This document shows positions 7,309-16,446 of a DNA stretch of 64,000 nucleotides, piece after piece (position 1 is the first letter of the stretch; each line of letters starts with the position of its first letter). The notes below the pieces were generated by a model. The model saw nothing but the letters and a program-made list of their open reading frames with translations, ran no database searches and had not been told where the DNA came from. A program made the translations under genes and the position numbers. Source of the stretch: an uncultured Capnocytophaga sp. (lineage in GTDB: Bacteria > Bacteroidota > Bacteroidia > Flavobacteriales > Flavobacteriaceae); assembly GCF_937936315.1 (NCBI RefSeq), contig NZ_CALGWU010000056.1, positions 1 through 64,000 of the forward strand, in the 5' to 3' direction.

Positions 7309-8628
7309 ATGAAGATAGCAGTTATAGGCACGGGTTATGTAGGCTTAGTATCAGGCACTTGTTTTGCCGAAATGGGTAATAAGGTAACCTGTGTAGATGT
7401 CAATACTGAGAAAATAGCAAAACTCAAACAAGGAATTATCCCCATCTACGAACCTGGGTTGGAAGAGATGGTGCTGAGCAATGTAGCTCATCAAACCTTG
7501 TTTTTCACAACTGACATAGCCGAAGCTATCAAAGATGCCGAGGTTGCTTTCATTGCTGTGGGAACGCCTATGGGCGATGATGGGTCTGCCGATTTGCAAT
7601 ATGTACTTTCAGTAGCCCAAGCAATAGGCGAAACGATGCAAGGAGAGCTCATTGTGGTCGATAAATCTACCGTACCTGTAGGCACAGCCGATAAAGTGCG
7701 TGCTACTGTACAAGCTGCCTTAGATAAACGCGGAGTGAATTACAAATTTCACGTAGTATCCAATCCCGAGTTTTTAAAAGAAGGTAAAGCGATTGAAGAC
7801 TTTATGAAGCCTGATCGCGTGGTAATAGGAGCCGATAACGAACACGCTTTCAAGAAGATGAAAGAACTCTACAGCCCGTTTTATATGCAAAACGAACGGA
7901 TGATCACAATGGACATTCGCTCGGCTGAAATGACTAAATATGCTGCTAACACTATGCTCGCTACCAAAATATCTTTTATGAACGAGATTGCCAATATCTG
8001 TGAGCGTGTAGGAGCCGATGTAAACAAAGTGCGTATCGGGATAGGATCCGACAGCCGTATAGGCTATAGTTTTATTTACCCCGGTTGTGGGTATGGAGGT
8101 TCTTGTTTCCCCAAAGATGTATTAGCATTAAAAAAATTAGCCGAAGAGGTTGATTACAAAGCAGAACTTATCGAGTCCGTCGATAAGGTAAACAACCGAC
8201 AAAAATATGTCATCGCCCAAAAAGTGGTTGCCAAATATGGCAAAAACCTCAGCGGTAAAACCTTTGCCGTATGGGGGCTCTCATTCAAGCCCGAAACCGA
8301 TGACATGCGTGAAGCACCTGCAATTTACGTCATTAAAGAATTGGTGAAACGGGGTGCCAAAGTGCAAGCCTACGACCCTAAAGCAGTACACGAGGCAAAA
8401 GTATGTTATTTAAAAGATGTAGAGGTTACTTATGTAGAGAGCAAATACGAAGCCCTCAAAGGAGCTGATGCGTTACTTTTGCTTACTGAGTGGAAAGAAT
8501 TCCGCGTCCCCGATTTCGATGAAATAGCCAAATTGCTAAACCAAAAAGTAATCTTTGACGGACGCAACCAATACAATGCCTTTGAGTTACCCCAAAAAGG
8601 TTGGGAATATATACAAATAGGAGTTTAA
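7309..8628 (+). CDS. ugd: UDP-glucose 6-dehydrogenase
   Basis: Protein of 439 residues. It oxidises UDP-glucose to UDP-glucuronate with two NAD+. The Rossmann motif GTGYVG is at 8-13, the catalytic cysteine is C266 in GYGGSCFPKD, and the central dimer domain and UDP-binding C-terminal domain (WGLSFKPETDDMREAP) are complete. UDP-glucuronate would feed the epimerase encoded at 10206. GC content is visibly higher than in the glycosyltransferase genes downstream, so ugd may belong to the conserved border of the locus. UDP-ManNAc dehydrogenases share the fold, but the spacing and FLKEGKAIEDF motif favour Ugd. Confidence 0.93.
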   Translation: MKIAVIGTGYVGLVSGTCFAEMGNKVTCVDVNTEKIAKLKQGIIPIYEPGLEEMVLSNVAHQTLFFTTDIAEAIKDAEVAFIAVGTPMGDDGSADLQYVLSVAQAIGETMQGELIVVDKSTVPVGTADKVRATVQAALDKRGVNYKFHVVSNPEFLKEGKAIEDFMKPDRVVIGADNEHAFKKMKELYSPFYMQNERMITMDIRSAEMTKYAANTMLATKISFMNEIANICERVGADVNKVRIGIGSDSRIGYSFIYPGCGYGGSCFPKDVLALKKLAEEVDYKAELIESVDKVNNRQKYVIAQKVVAKYGKNLSGKTFAVWGLSFKPETDDMREAPAIYVIKELVKRGAKVQAYDPKAVHEAKVCYLKDVEVTYVESKYEALKGADALLLLTEWKEFRVPDFDEIAKLLNQKVIFDGRNQYNAFELPQKGWEYIQIGV

Positions 8629-8702
8629 TAGTTAGGTGAGAGTTCTCACAATTCCTATAGCTCTCACAGCTCCCATAACACCTATTAGAAAAAGAATTAA
8701 TT

Positions 8703-8924
8703 ATGGTTACATTACAATTAACATTTAACAATGAGGCTGAATACGCACTCTTTGATACTCTTTTTGAAAAATTCAAAATCAAAAAAAAAGTGGTGAGTGT
8801 AGGAAAGCCTTTGAATACTTATTCTAAAACTACAGCTCAGAAAATAAAAAAAGCTCGTAGTCAAAAACAGAAAGGAACACTTACCACTGTAACACCAGAT
8901 AACCTATGGACTCTGACCAACTAA
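8703..8924 (+). CDS. Antitoxin partner of a YoeB-type toxin (putative)
   Basis: Protein of 73 residues overlapping the next gene by 19 bases. The N-terminal half (LQLTFNNEAEYALFDTLFEKF) resembles a short beta strand plus helix, and the C-terminal half is basic and Ser/Thr-rich, as expected for a disordered antitoxin tail. I do not recognise a named antitoxin family. The assignment rests on size, gene order and overlap with the toxin. It lies between ugd and the sugar epimerases, where it has no metabolic role. Confidence 0.65.
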   Translation: MVTLQLTFNNEAEYALFDTLFEKFKIKKKVVSVGKPLNTYSKTTAQKIKKARSQKQKGTLTTVTPDNLWTLTN

Positions 8925-9199
8925 CTTTTACAGTACAAATATCTGATGATGCAATAGATGATTTAAAAATTATCAAAAAGTCAGGAACTCCTGCTATAAA
9001 AACAAAAATAGAAAGAATCATTCAAGAGTTACAAGAAACTCCAACAAAAGGAGTAGGGGCTCCTGAACAACTTAAAGGAGAAGAAGGCGTTGTTTATAGC
9101 AGAACACTCAATAAAAAAGATAGGCTTGTTTATGAAATATTAGAAGAAGAAAAACGTGTAATTATAATTCAATTTTTAGGGCACTACCAAGATAAATAA
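8906..9199 (+). CDS. Txe/YoeB family toxin
   Basis: Protein of 97 residues with the RelE-like mRNA interferase fold. It aligns by eye to E. coli YoeB over the last 60 residues: ELQETP, GxGAPEQLKG, YSRTLNKKDRLVYE and GHY. The catalytic residues are kept: E54, R73, H93 and Y94 correspond to YoeB E46, R65, H83 and Y84. YoeB cuts mRNA at the ribosome. The protein has a 10-residue N-terminal extension and ends with four residues after the HY pair. It is probably intact, autoregulated with its antitoxin, and may stabilise this locus in the chromosome. Confidence 0.85.
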   Translation: MDSDQLTFTVQISDDAIDDLKIIKKSGTPAIKTKIERIIQELQETPTKGVGAPEQLKGEEGVVYSRTLNKKDRLVYEILEEEKRVIIIQFLGHYQDK

Positions 9200-9216
9200 A
9201 GATTACATCTCTTATG

Positions 9217-9246
9217 AACTTTGTCAAAGTCTCAAACTTTGTCAAA
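9217..9246 (+). repeat. 12-base direct repeat with palindromic core
   Basis: AACTTTGTCAAA occurs at 9217-9228 and 9235-9246. The first copy continues to ACTTTGTCAAAGT, nearly self-complementary and close to the ACTTTGCCAAAGT element found at 3545 and 61385. Confidence 0.5.
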
Positions 9247-9353
9247 CTCTAATAAACTGATAATCTGTTTTATAAAATTACCAATATCATCTCAATTTCT
9301 CAGAGTCTCTCTGAGACCACTGATAAATCTCATTTTAATTCTGCATTTGCATA

Positions 9354-10202
9354 ATGAAAATATTAGTAACAGGAGGAGCTGGCTTTGTAGGCTCAAACCT
9401 TTGTGAAGCCTTAGCCAAAGACCCTCAAAACGATGTCTATTCATTAGACAATTACTTTACCGGAAGCCGAGACAACCACGTGTCCGGAGTAACCTACATA
9501 GAAGGTAGTACCGAACACATTTTTGAGTTGATCAATTTCACCCCCGATTTAATTTACCATTTAGGCGAATACTCACGAGTAGAGCAAAGTTTTGAGGATA
9601 TAGACAAAGTCCTTTTGTTCAACAAAATAGGCACCTTAAAAGTGTTAGAGTTCTGTCGTAAACGCGGGAGCAAACTGGTATATGCAGGCAGTAGCACTAA
9701 GTTTGGTGATGGCGGGATGGGTAAAGACCAAAGCCCTTATGCGTGGAGCAAATCATCTAATACCGAACTGATTATCAACTATGGCAATTGGTACAATTTA
9801 GAGTATGCTATTGTATATTTTTACAATGTCTATGGCAAACGAGAAATACGCACTGGTAAATACGCTACCCTCATAGCTCTTTTTACTGAAAAAATGAAGA
9901 AAGGAGAGCCCCTAACCGTAGTAAGTCCCGGTACCCAACAGCGCAATTTCACCCACATAGACGATATAGTCGATGGCTTGCTATTAGTAGGACAAAAAGG
10001 CAAAGGTGATGGTTATGGCATTGGTAGTCCCGAAACCTATACCGTGCTGGAAATAGCCCAACTATTTGGAGACCAGATACAAATGCTACCAGAACGCAAA
10101 GGCAACCGTATGACCTCCGAAGTCATCACCCAAAAAACAGAAGCTCTTGGCTGGAAAGCTAAGAAACATATAGAAGAATTTATAAAGAATTTAGCAGATT
10201 AA
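9354..10202 (+). CDS. NAD-dependent epimerase/dehydratase (extended SDR)
   Basis: Protein of 282 residues, slightly shorter than most extended SDR epimerases. The Rossmann motif GGAGFVG is at 7-13, and the catalytic pair is Y129 and K133 in SPYAWSKSS with the SSTK motif at 113-116. It resembles the UDP-glucose 4-epimerase/dTDP-glucose dehydratase group acting on nucleotide sugars. The exact substrate cannot be read from sequence. GC content resembles ugd. The preceding 150-base gap (9200-9353) contains a 12-base direct repeat AACTTTGTCAAA at 9217 and 9235 and no clear promoter. Confidence 0.8.
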   Translation: MKILVTGGAGFVGSNLCEALAKDPQNDVYSLDNYFTGSRDNHVSGVTYIEGSTEHIFELINFTPDLIYHLGEYSRVEQSFEDIDKVLLFNKIGTLKVLEFCRKRGSKLVYAGSSTKFGDGGMGKDQSPYAWSKSSNTELIINYGNWYNLEYAIVYFYNVYGKREIRTGKYATLIALFTEKMKKGEPLTVVSPGTQQRNFTHIDDIVDGLLLVGQKGKGDGYGIGSPETYTVLEIAQLFGDQIQMLPERKGNRMTSEVITQKTEALGWKAKKHIEEFIKNLAD

Positions 10203-10205
10203 CAC

Positions 10206-11219
10206 GTGAGAATATTAGTAACAGGAGCTGCAGGATTTATTGGTGCCTTTGTTTGCAAAACTTTATTAGAAAAAGGACATCAAGTTGTTGGGATTGATAA
10301 TCTCAACAATTACTATGATGTGAATTTAAAATATGGTCGATTAGATTTTTTAGGTATTAAAAAAGAAAAATGTATTGATCATACACTTATTAATAGCGAA
10401 TTATATTCTACTTTTCAATTTGCAAAAGTAGATATTACAGATAAACAACAATTAGTATCGTTGTTTGATAAAGAAAAGTTTGAAGTAGTATGTAATTTAG
10501 CAGCTCAGGCAGGAGTGAGATATTCTATTGAAAATCCTGATACTTATATACAATCTAATATAGTAGGCTTCGCTAATCTGTTAGAATGTTGCCGCCATTT
10601 TTCTGTCAAACATTTAGTATATGCAAGTAGTTCAAGTGTATATGGAATGAATGCTAAAATACCTTTCTCTGAAACCGACAAAGTAGATGCTCCCGTAAGC
10701 CTTTATGCTGCTACTAAAAAAAGTAATGAACTCATGGCGCATACCTATACCCATTTATATAAGTTCGCCTCTACTGGATTACGCTTTTTCACTGTCTATG
10801 GCCCTTGGGGCCGCCCTGATATGTCACCTATCTTGTTTGCCAACGCCATTGCACAAAGTGAACCTATTAAAGTGTTTAACAATGGTGATATGGAACGTGA
10901 CTTTACTTATATTGATGATATAGTAGCTGGAGTAGTAACTATTATAGAAAAACCTGTTACAGATTTTAGACCTCTATACAAAATATATAATATAGGGAAT
11001 AATAATTCTGTAAAGTTAATGAATTTTATAGCTACTATTGAAAAATATATGGGTAAGGAAGCCAAAAAAGAGATGTATCCTATGCAAATGGGAGATGTAC
11101 AGCGTACTTGGGCTGATGTAACTGAATTAATAAATGACTATAACTATAAACCTTCTACAAGCATAGAACAAGGTATAAAGGAGTTTGTAAATTGGTATAA
11201 AGGATATTATAATTCTTAA
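10206..11219 (+). CDS. UDP-glucuronate 4-epimerase-like protein
   Basis: Protein of 337 residues starting at a GTG three bases after the previous stop. It resembles the family that interconverts UDP-glucuronate and UDP-galacturonate. Rossmann motif GAAGFIG at 7-13, the GIDNLNNYYD block typical of the family, AAQAGVRYSIENP at 99-111, and catalytic Y167 and K171 in YAATKKS. With Ugd upstream the pathway UDP-Glc to UDP-GlcA to UDP-GalA is coherent. From this gene on, GC drops sharply compared with ugd, suggesting a different origin for the core of the locus. Confidence 0.85.
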   Translation: MRILVTGAAGFIGAFVCKTLLEKGHQVVGIDNLNNYYDVNLKYGRLDFLGIKKEKCIDHTLINSELYSTFQFAKVDITDKQQLVSLFDKEKFEVVCNLAAQAGVRYSIENPDTYIQSNIVGFANLLECCRHFSVKHLVYASSSSVYGMNAKIPFSETDKVDAPVSLYAATKKSNELMAHTYTHLYKFASTGLRFFTVYGPWGRPDMSPILFANAIAQSEPIKVFNNGDMERDFTYIDDIVAGVVTIIEKPVTDFRPLYKIYNIGNNNSVKLMNFIATIEKYMGKEAKKEMYPMQMGDVQRTWADVTELINDYNYKPSTSIEQGIKEFVNWYKGYYNS

Positions 11220-11223
11220 AAGA

Positions 11224-12480
11224 GTGAGTTTGTTACAAAAAATAGGATCTATAAAGAATAATAATAAAAAAGTAATTGAAAATTTTTCATACTTAAGTCT
11301 AATACAAGTTTTCAATCTTGTATTACCTTTAGTTATATACCCATATCTTATAAGAGTATTAGGAAAAGATTTGTATGGCACTGTTATTTTTGCACAAACT
11401 ATAGCAACCTATTTTTCAATATTTATAAACTTTGGTTTTAACATCTCTGGCGCCAAAGAAATAGCTATAAACAGAGAAGATTTGGAAAAGACGAGTGAGA
11501 TATTTTCTTCTATCTTAACAATAAAGTCTATTTTTTGGATAATCTCAATATTAGTATTGATTTTTTCATTATTATTATTACAAGTTGGAAGTGAAGATAT
11601 AATACTATACATTTTTTCATTTCTAATTTGTATTAATGATGTCCTTTTTCCTCAATGGTTTTTTCAAGGAATAGAAAAAATGAAATATAATACAATCATT
11701 AATTTAGTTATAAAAGTATTATTCATTATCTTAATTTTATTTTTTGTTCAAACTAAAGAACAATACCTATTAGTTCCCTTGTTAAATGGGATAGGAGGGA
11801 TAGTAGGGGGCGGTATTTCTTTATACATTGTTTTAAAAAAAGAACAAGTTTCTTTCTATATTCCTAAACTATCAATACTTAAAAAATATCTAAAAGATAG
11901 TTTTCCTCTCTTTGCCTCTGATGCTATTATATCAGTGAAAGATAGATTCAACTATATTTTCTTAGGTACTTTTTTAGGAATGGATAAGGTTGCCATATAT
12001 GATATTGGAATAAAAATACTTACTTTAATTATGATTCCTATATCTATCATAAACAATGCCTTATACCCTAAGATGTCTATTGAAAAAAATAAAACCTTAT
12101 TAAAAAATTTAATGAAATATTCTTTAATTTTTTACCTTATAGTATGTATTCTGATACAGCCCTTTATTCCTCTTATTATAAAAATTTTTGCTGGTGGAAT
12201 GGAGAGTGCTATATTGCCAACACGAATCTTATTAATAGCTCCTATTATTTTTTGTTTAGGTTGCCCTTTAGCACAAAATGGTTTAATTGTTTTTGATAAG
12301 TATAAATCTTTATTAATAGGAATGTTTTTAACTACACTATTTTATCTGCTAAGTGTTTTTTTAGGATATTATTTTGATTTATTACTAAATGTTTTTAGCT
12401 TTGCGATAATAACTGTTTTAGTGTACTTATTTGAATGTATTTATAGATATATGGCTTGTAGAAAACATAGTATTATATGA
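11224..12480 (+). CDS. wzx: Wzx-type polysaccharide flippase 1
   Basis: Protein of 418 residues with about 12 predicted membrane helices. It belongs to the MATE/MVF-like flippases that move lipid-linked repeat units across the inner membrane for Wzy-dependent assembly. The N-terminal SYLSLIQVFNLVLPLVIYPYL stretch and RVLGKDLYGTVIFAQTIATY are typical of Wzx. It starts at a GTG four bases after the epimerase. The gene is very AT-rich: one sampled 60-base line has about 22 percent GC against about 45 percent in ugd. A second flippase is encoded at 39673. Confidence 0.85.
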   Translation: MSLLQKIGSIKNNNKKVIENFSYLSLIQVFNLVLPLVIYPYLIRVLGKDLYGTVIFAQTIATYFSIFINFGFNISGAKEIAINREDLEKTSEIFSSILTIKSIFWIISILVLIFSLLLLQVGSEDIILYIFSFLICINDVLFPQWFFQGIEKMKYNTIINLVIKVLFIILILFFVQTKEQYLLVPLLNGIGGIVGGGISLYIVLKKEQVSFYIPKLSILKKYLKDSFPLFASDAIISVKDRFNYIFLGTFLGMDKVAIYDIGIKILTLIMIPISIINNALYPKMSIEKNKTLLKNLMKYSLIFYLIVCILIQPFIPLIIKIFAGGMESAILPTRILLIAPIIFCLGCPLAQNGLIVFDKYKSLLIGMFLTTLFYLLSVFLGYYFDLLLNVFSFAIITVLVYLFECIYRYMACRKHSII

Positions 12481-12527
12481 CAGCTTATAATTAATAAAAC
12501 TTTAATAAAATAATGTAACGCTTAATT

Positions 12528-14348
12528 ATGTGTGGAATTTATGTAACAAACATACCCTATTTAGAAGAGGAAGTAGAAAGCAAGCTAAAGACTATCTATT
12601 TTAGAGGTCCCAATAATATGGGGATAGAAAAAATAGATGAGGTAACTTTAGGACATTTGCGTTTGTCTATTTTAGATTTAGAAAAACGCTCTAATCAACC
12701 TTATAATTTTGGGAAATACACTATTGTTTATAATGGTGAAATATATAATTATAAGCAAATACAAAGTGAATTAGTGTGTGAAGGTTATCATTTTGAAACT
12801 ACTAGTGATACTGAAGTACTTATTAAAGGATTTGACTGTTGGGGGAAAGAAATTCTCAAAAAATTGAATGGTATGTTTGCTTTTGCTATCTATAATACTG
12901 AAAGCAAGCAACTATTTTGTGCTAGAGATAGAGTAGGAGTAAAACCTTTTTATTATTTTTGGAAAGAAGGGAAATTTGAAATATGCAGCCAGTTACGTCC
13001 TTTATTCAGTAAAGAATTAACAGTTTCTAAAGAAGCTATTGCTATTTATTTAGATTGTGGTTATATTCCCAGTCCTTATACTATTTTTGAAGAGGTGTAT
13101 AAGCTGTCTCCAGGGCATTTTATGCTTATAAATACTATTGAGAAAAACAAAGTGATAGAACCATATTGGGATTTACAGCCAGTAACTCTTACCAATATGA
13201 GTTATGCAGAAGCCAAGGATAAGTTGCATGAACTAATAAAAGATGCTGTAAAGATAAGAATGCAGTCTGATGTACCCTTAGGTTCATTTTTGTCAGGAGG
13301 TATAGATTCAGCATTAGTATCAGCCATTGCAGCTAAAAATTCTGATAACCCCATCAACACCTTTACCATTGCCTCAGAGGACCCTCAATATGATGAAAGC
13401 AAGGTTGCAAGACAATATGCAGAACTTATAGGCAGCCATCATAAAGAAACTACTTGCAAACCTGAACAGTTTCTGGAAATGCTTGCAGACTTTAGAAGGG
13501 CTTATGATGAGCCTTTTGCTGATAGTTCAGCATTACCATCGTTATTACTCAACAAAATAACAAAACAAGAGGTAACAGTAGCTCTTTCAGGTGATGGAGG
13601 CGATGAGAGTTTTATAGGCTATTCACACTTTGTGATTATTGATAAGTTTAGAAAACTTTCTTGGATACCTTACCCTATACGCAAACTGCTGAGTAAAACT
13701 CCTTTTCACTGGCTTACAGGTTCAATGCCCCATACTATTAGGGAAATACTAAAATCAAAGGATGAGAATGAATTAGCTGTGAAGTTTTATATCTCATTAG
13801 ATACAATTAATAAAAAAAGAGACTTGTCCTGGTTAGACAAACATTATAACAGTTTTAAACATCTTTCAAAAGACGCTTTACAACGTGCCGCAGATTTGAA
13901 TATCAAATTGTGGTTAGAAAATGATAGCAATGTAAAGGTAGATAGAGCAAGTATGGCATTTTCGGTAGAATCACGCAGTCCATTTTTAGATTATAGAATT
14001 ATAGAATTTGCCAGAACACTGCCTATATCATATCGTTATAAAGATGGGATAACAAAACGAATCTTGAGAGATATTTTAGAAGAATATATTCCAAGAGAAG
14101 TATTTACTCAGCCCAAAAAAGGTTTTTCTATTCCATTAGAGAAATGGTTACGCAATGAATTGAAAGCTGATGTATTACAAAAACTAAATGACGCTTTTCT
14201 TTATTCTGTCCCCAATTTAGATGTTGAAAAATTTAAAAAAGAATTATATTTGCATCTTCAGGGCAAGCGCAACTATGTATTCAATATTTGGAAAGTGTAT
14301 GTATTAGCCTTGTGGAGTGAAGAGTTTGAAATTTCATTACAAAAATAA
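12528..14348 (+). CDS. asnB: Asparagine synthase (glutamine-hydrolysing) family amidotransferase
   Basis: Protein of 606 residues. An N-terminal class-II glutamine amidotransferase domain (catalytic C2 after Met removal, residues 2-200) is followed by a synthetase domain with the pyrophosphatase loop SGGIDSA at 256-262. Housekeeping AsnB makes asparagine, but copies inside O-antigen and capsule loci often amidate uronic acids. With UDP-glucuronate and UDP-galacturonate made upstream, formation of a uronamide is a plausible role. That is inference from context. Codon use is AT-rich like its neighbours. Confidence 0.88.
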   Translation: MCGIYVTNIPYLEEEVESKLKTIYFRGPNNMGIEKIDEVTLGHLRLSILDLEKRSNQPYNFGKYTIVYNGEIYNYKQIQSELVCEGYHFETTSDTEVLIKGFDCWGKEILKKLNGMFAFAIYNTESKQLFCARDRVGVKPFYYFWKEGKFEICSQLRPLFSKELTVSKEAIAIYLDCGYIPSPYTIFEEVYKLSPGHFMLINTIEKNKVIEPYWDLQPVTLTNMSYAEAKDKLHELIKDAVKIRMQSDVPLGSFLSGGIDSALVSAIAAKNSDNPINTFTIASEDPQYDESKVARQYAELIGSHHKETTCKPEQFLEMLADFRRAYDEPFADSSALPSLLLNKITKQEVTVALSGDGGDESFIGYSHFVIIDKFRKLSWIPYPIRKLLSKTPFHWLTGSMPHTIREILKSKDENELAVKFYISLDTINKKRDLSWLDKHYNSFKHLSKDALQRAADLNIKLWLENDSNVKVDRASMAFSVESRSPFLDYRIIEFARTLPISYRYKDGITKRILRDILEEYIPREVFTQPKKGFSIPLEKWLRNELKADVLQKLNDAFLYSVPNLDVEKFKKELYLHLQGKRNYVFNIWKVYVLALWSEEFEISLQK

Positions 14349-14354
14349 AAGAAA

Positions 14355-15416
14355 ATGAAAATATTAGTAATAGGATCTTTTAAATGGTCACAATATGCTC
14401 CTGCAATTTACAATGGCTTTATACAAGTAAGTGAAGAATATAAAAATTTAGAAAACAATTGGCAGGTAGAAAAAATTGATTATGAGGATTTTTTGTATAC
14501 TAATAAAAATAAATTGACCACATTTCTTAATAAAGTACAGAATAGGTTTCATATAGGTATTAATATCCTAAAATATAATCGCACTATTCTCAAAAAAGTT
14601 GAGAGTTTTGATCCTGATTTTATTTTTTTGTATAGATGTTATTCTGTACACACCAATACATTAAAAAAAATAAAAGAAAAAACTAATTGCAAAATTTTTT
14701 CGTATAACAATGATGATGCTTTTAGTGGCGTCCCCTCTAAGGCATACTATAAACATTTTATAAAAAATGCTTTTTTATGTGATATAAACTTTGTATACAG
14801 AAAAAAAAATATTGAAGATTTTAAGAAAATAGGAATTACCAACACTAAAATATTATTACCTCACTATCTGAGTTCTTTTAACTATAGATTAGAAGAAGTG
14901 GAAAAAGATATCCCTATAGCATTTATAGGGCATTTTGAGAACGATGGACGTGATTTTCTGATAAAAAACTTATTAGAGGCAAATATTCCTGTAGTGGTTT
15001 ATGGAGATGATGCTTGGAAAAAAGCTCCTTTATATAATGAAATTAAAGAATCTATATTTCCTGCAAGAAGAGGAGAATGTTATAATAGGACACTCAATAG
15101 ACTAAAAATAGCTTTAGTGTTTTTCTCGAAAATCAATAGTGATACCTATACACGCCGATGTTTTGAAATTCCTATAACAAAAGCTGTAATGCTCAGCGAA
15201 TATACTGATGATATGAATGAAATGTTCCCAGAAGGAGAAGCTGCGCTCTACTTTAGAAACCCTACAGAATTAGTGACTAAAGCAAAATATCTATTAGATC
15301 ACCCTGAAAAAATAACTCTAATCGCTGAAAAAGCTTGTGAAAGATTAAAAATCTTGGGAGGTTCTGAAAATGATAGAGCCAAACAAATAGTAGAAGAATA
15401 TTACAAACTAAAATAA
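14355..15416 (+). CDS. CgeB-like glycosyltransferase
   Basis: Protein of 353 residues with two Rossmann-like halves. The first half has DFIFLYRCYSVHT and SYNNDDAF, and the C-terminal half has IAFIGHFENDGR, VVVYGDDAW and the RCFEIPITKAVML plus LYFRNPTELVTK blocks. These match the CgeB/Glyco_trans_1_2 group of GT-B enzymes. Acceptor and donor cannot be predicted. It lies six bases after asnB and seven before a GT2 gene, inside the low-GC core. Confidence 0.75.
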   Translation: MKILVIGSFKWSQYAPAIYNGFIQVSEEYKNLENNWQVEKIDYEDFLYTNKNKLTTFLNKVQNRFHIGINILKYNRTILKKVESFDPDFIFLYRCYSVHTNTLKKIKEKTNCKIFSYNNDDAFSGVPSKAYYKHFIKNAFLCDINFVYRKKNIEDFKKIGITNTKILLPHYLSSFNYRLEEVEKDIPIAFIGHFENDGRDFLIKNLLEANIPVVVYGDDAWKKAPLYNEIKESIFPARRGECYNRTLNRLKIALVFFSKINSDTYTRRCFEIPITKAVMLSEYTDDMNEMFPEGEAALYFRNPTELVTKAKYLLDHPEKITLIAEKACERLKILGGSENDRAKQIVEEYYKLK

Positions 15417-15423
15417 TTAAAGA

Positions 15424-16440
15424 ATGGAAAAACTACTCTTTTCTATATGTATACCTAGTTATAATAGACCACAAGAACTAAAAAATCTACTCCAAAGTAT
15501 TGATTTTTCGGAACCTGAAATAATGGAAATTGTAATTTGTGAAGATAAATCACCTCGAAGAGAAGAGATAAGAAAAATAGTCGAAGAGTTCAAAACTACA
15601 ACTCGCTATAAAATTATCTATGTTGAAAATAAAGAAAATTTAGGCTATGACGGAAACTTGAGAGCTCTTATAAATAATGCACAAGGGAATTTTATTATCT
15701 TTATGGGAGATGATGATACTTTTATCCCAAATGTATTAGACAATTATGCTCTATTTCTCAAAGAAAGATTAGAATATGGCTATATTCTCCGTTCTTATAG
15801 AAATGTTTATAAGAATGGGCAAATAGAGTATTTCCAATACTTCCCAGAAAATAAAGACTTTACTCCTTCTGCAGATACTTATATAACATTATTTGATAAG
15901 AGTGTTTTTATTTCAGGATTTACAATCAATCGTAAATTTGCAAAAGAATTTGAGACCACAATTTTTGATGGTTCATTGTTATATCAATTATATCTTTTAG
16001 CCGAAGTAACACAAAAATACCCAAGCGCTTATTTTCATCAACCTCTTACTCAGGCAACAGAGGGAGGTACTCCTTTTTTCGGTTCAAGTGAGACTGAAAA
16101 AAAACTTTATACTCCAGGAACTATTACGACTCAAAATTCACTCAATTTTATGAGTTGGTATTTAAAAATTATTAATTATATAAGTGATAAATACAAGAAT
16201 GGTACAGCAGATAAGATATTGTTGAATATGTCAAAATATTCTTATCCTGTATTGGCAATTCAGCGGAATAAAGGAAGAAAGCAGTTTAAAATGTACGCAA
16301 GAGAATTAGCTAAATTAGGGTTCAATAAAAGTGCTTATTTCTACATTTATTATTGGTCACTTTTTTTGTTTGGTACTCGTTTTAATGACACTATGATTCG
16401 CACTCTAAAAAAAATAATAGGAAGACGCCCTAAATTATAG
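15424..16440 (+). CDS. Family 2 glycosyltransferase
   Basis: Protein of 338 residues with a GT-A fold. The start FSICIPSYNR, the CEDKSP nucleotide-binding segment at 39-44 and the metal-binding GDDD at 95-98 are clear. The C-terminal third is helical and basic, without membrane segments. It would add one sugar of the repeat unit on the cytoplasmic face. Donor unknown. Confidence 0.85.
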   Translation: MEKLLFSICIPSYNRPQELKNLLQSIDFSEPEIMEIVICEDKSPRREEIRKIVEEFKTTTRYKIIYVENKENLGYDGNLRALINNAQGNFIIFMGDDDTFIPNVLDNYALFLKERLEYGYILRSYRNVYKNGQIEYFQYFPENKDFTPSADTYITLFDKSVFISGFTINRKFAKEFETTIFDGSLLYQLYLLAEVTQKYPSAYFHQPLTQATEGGTPFFGSSETEKKLYTPGTITTQNSLNFMSWYLKIINYISDKYKNGTADKILLNMSKYSYPVLAIQRNKGRKQFKMYARELAKLGFNKSAYFYIYYWSLFLFGTRFNDTMIRTLKKIIGRRPKL

Positions 16441-16446
16441 TTTACT

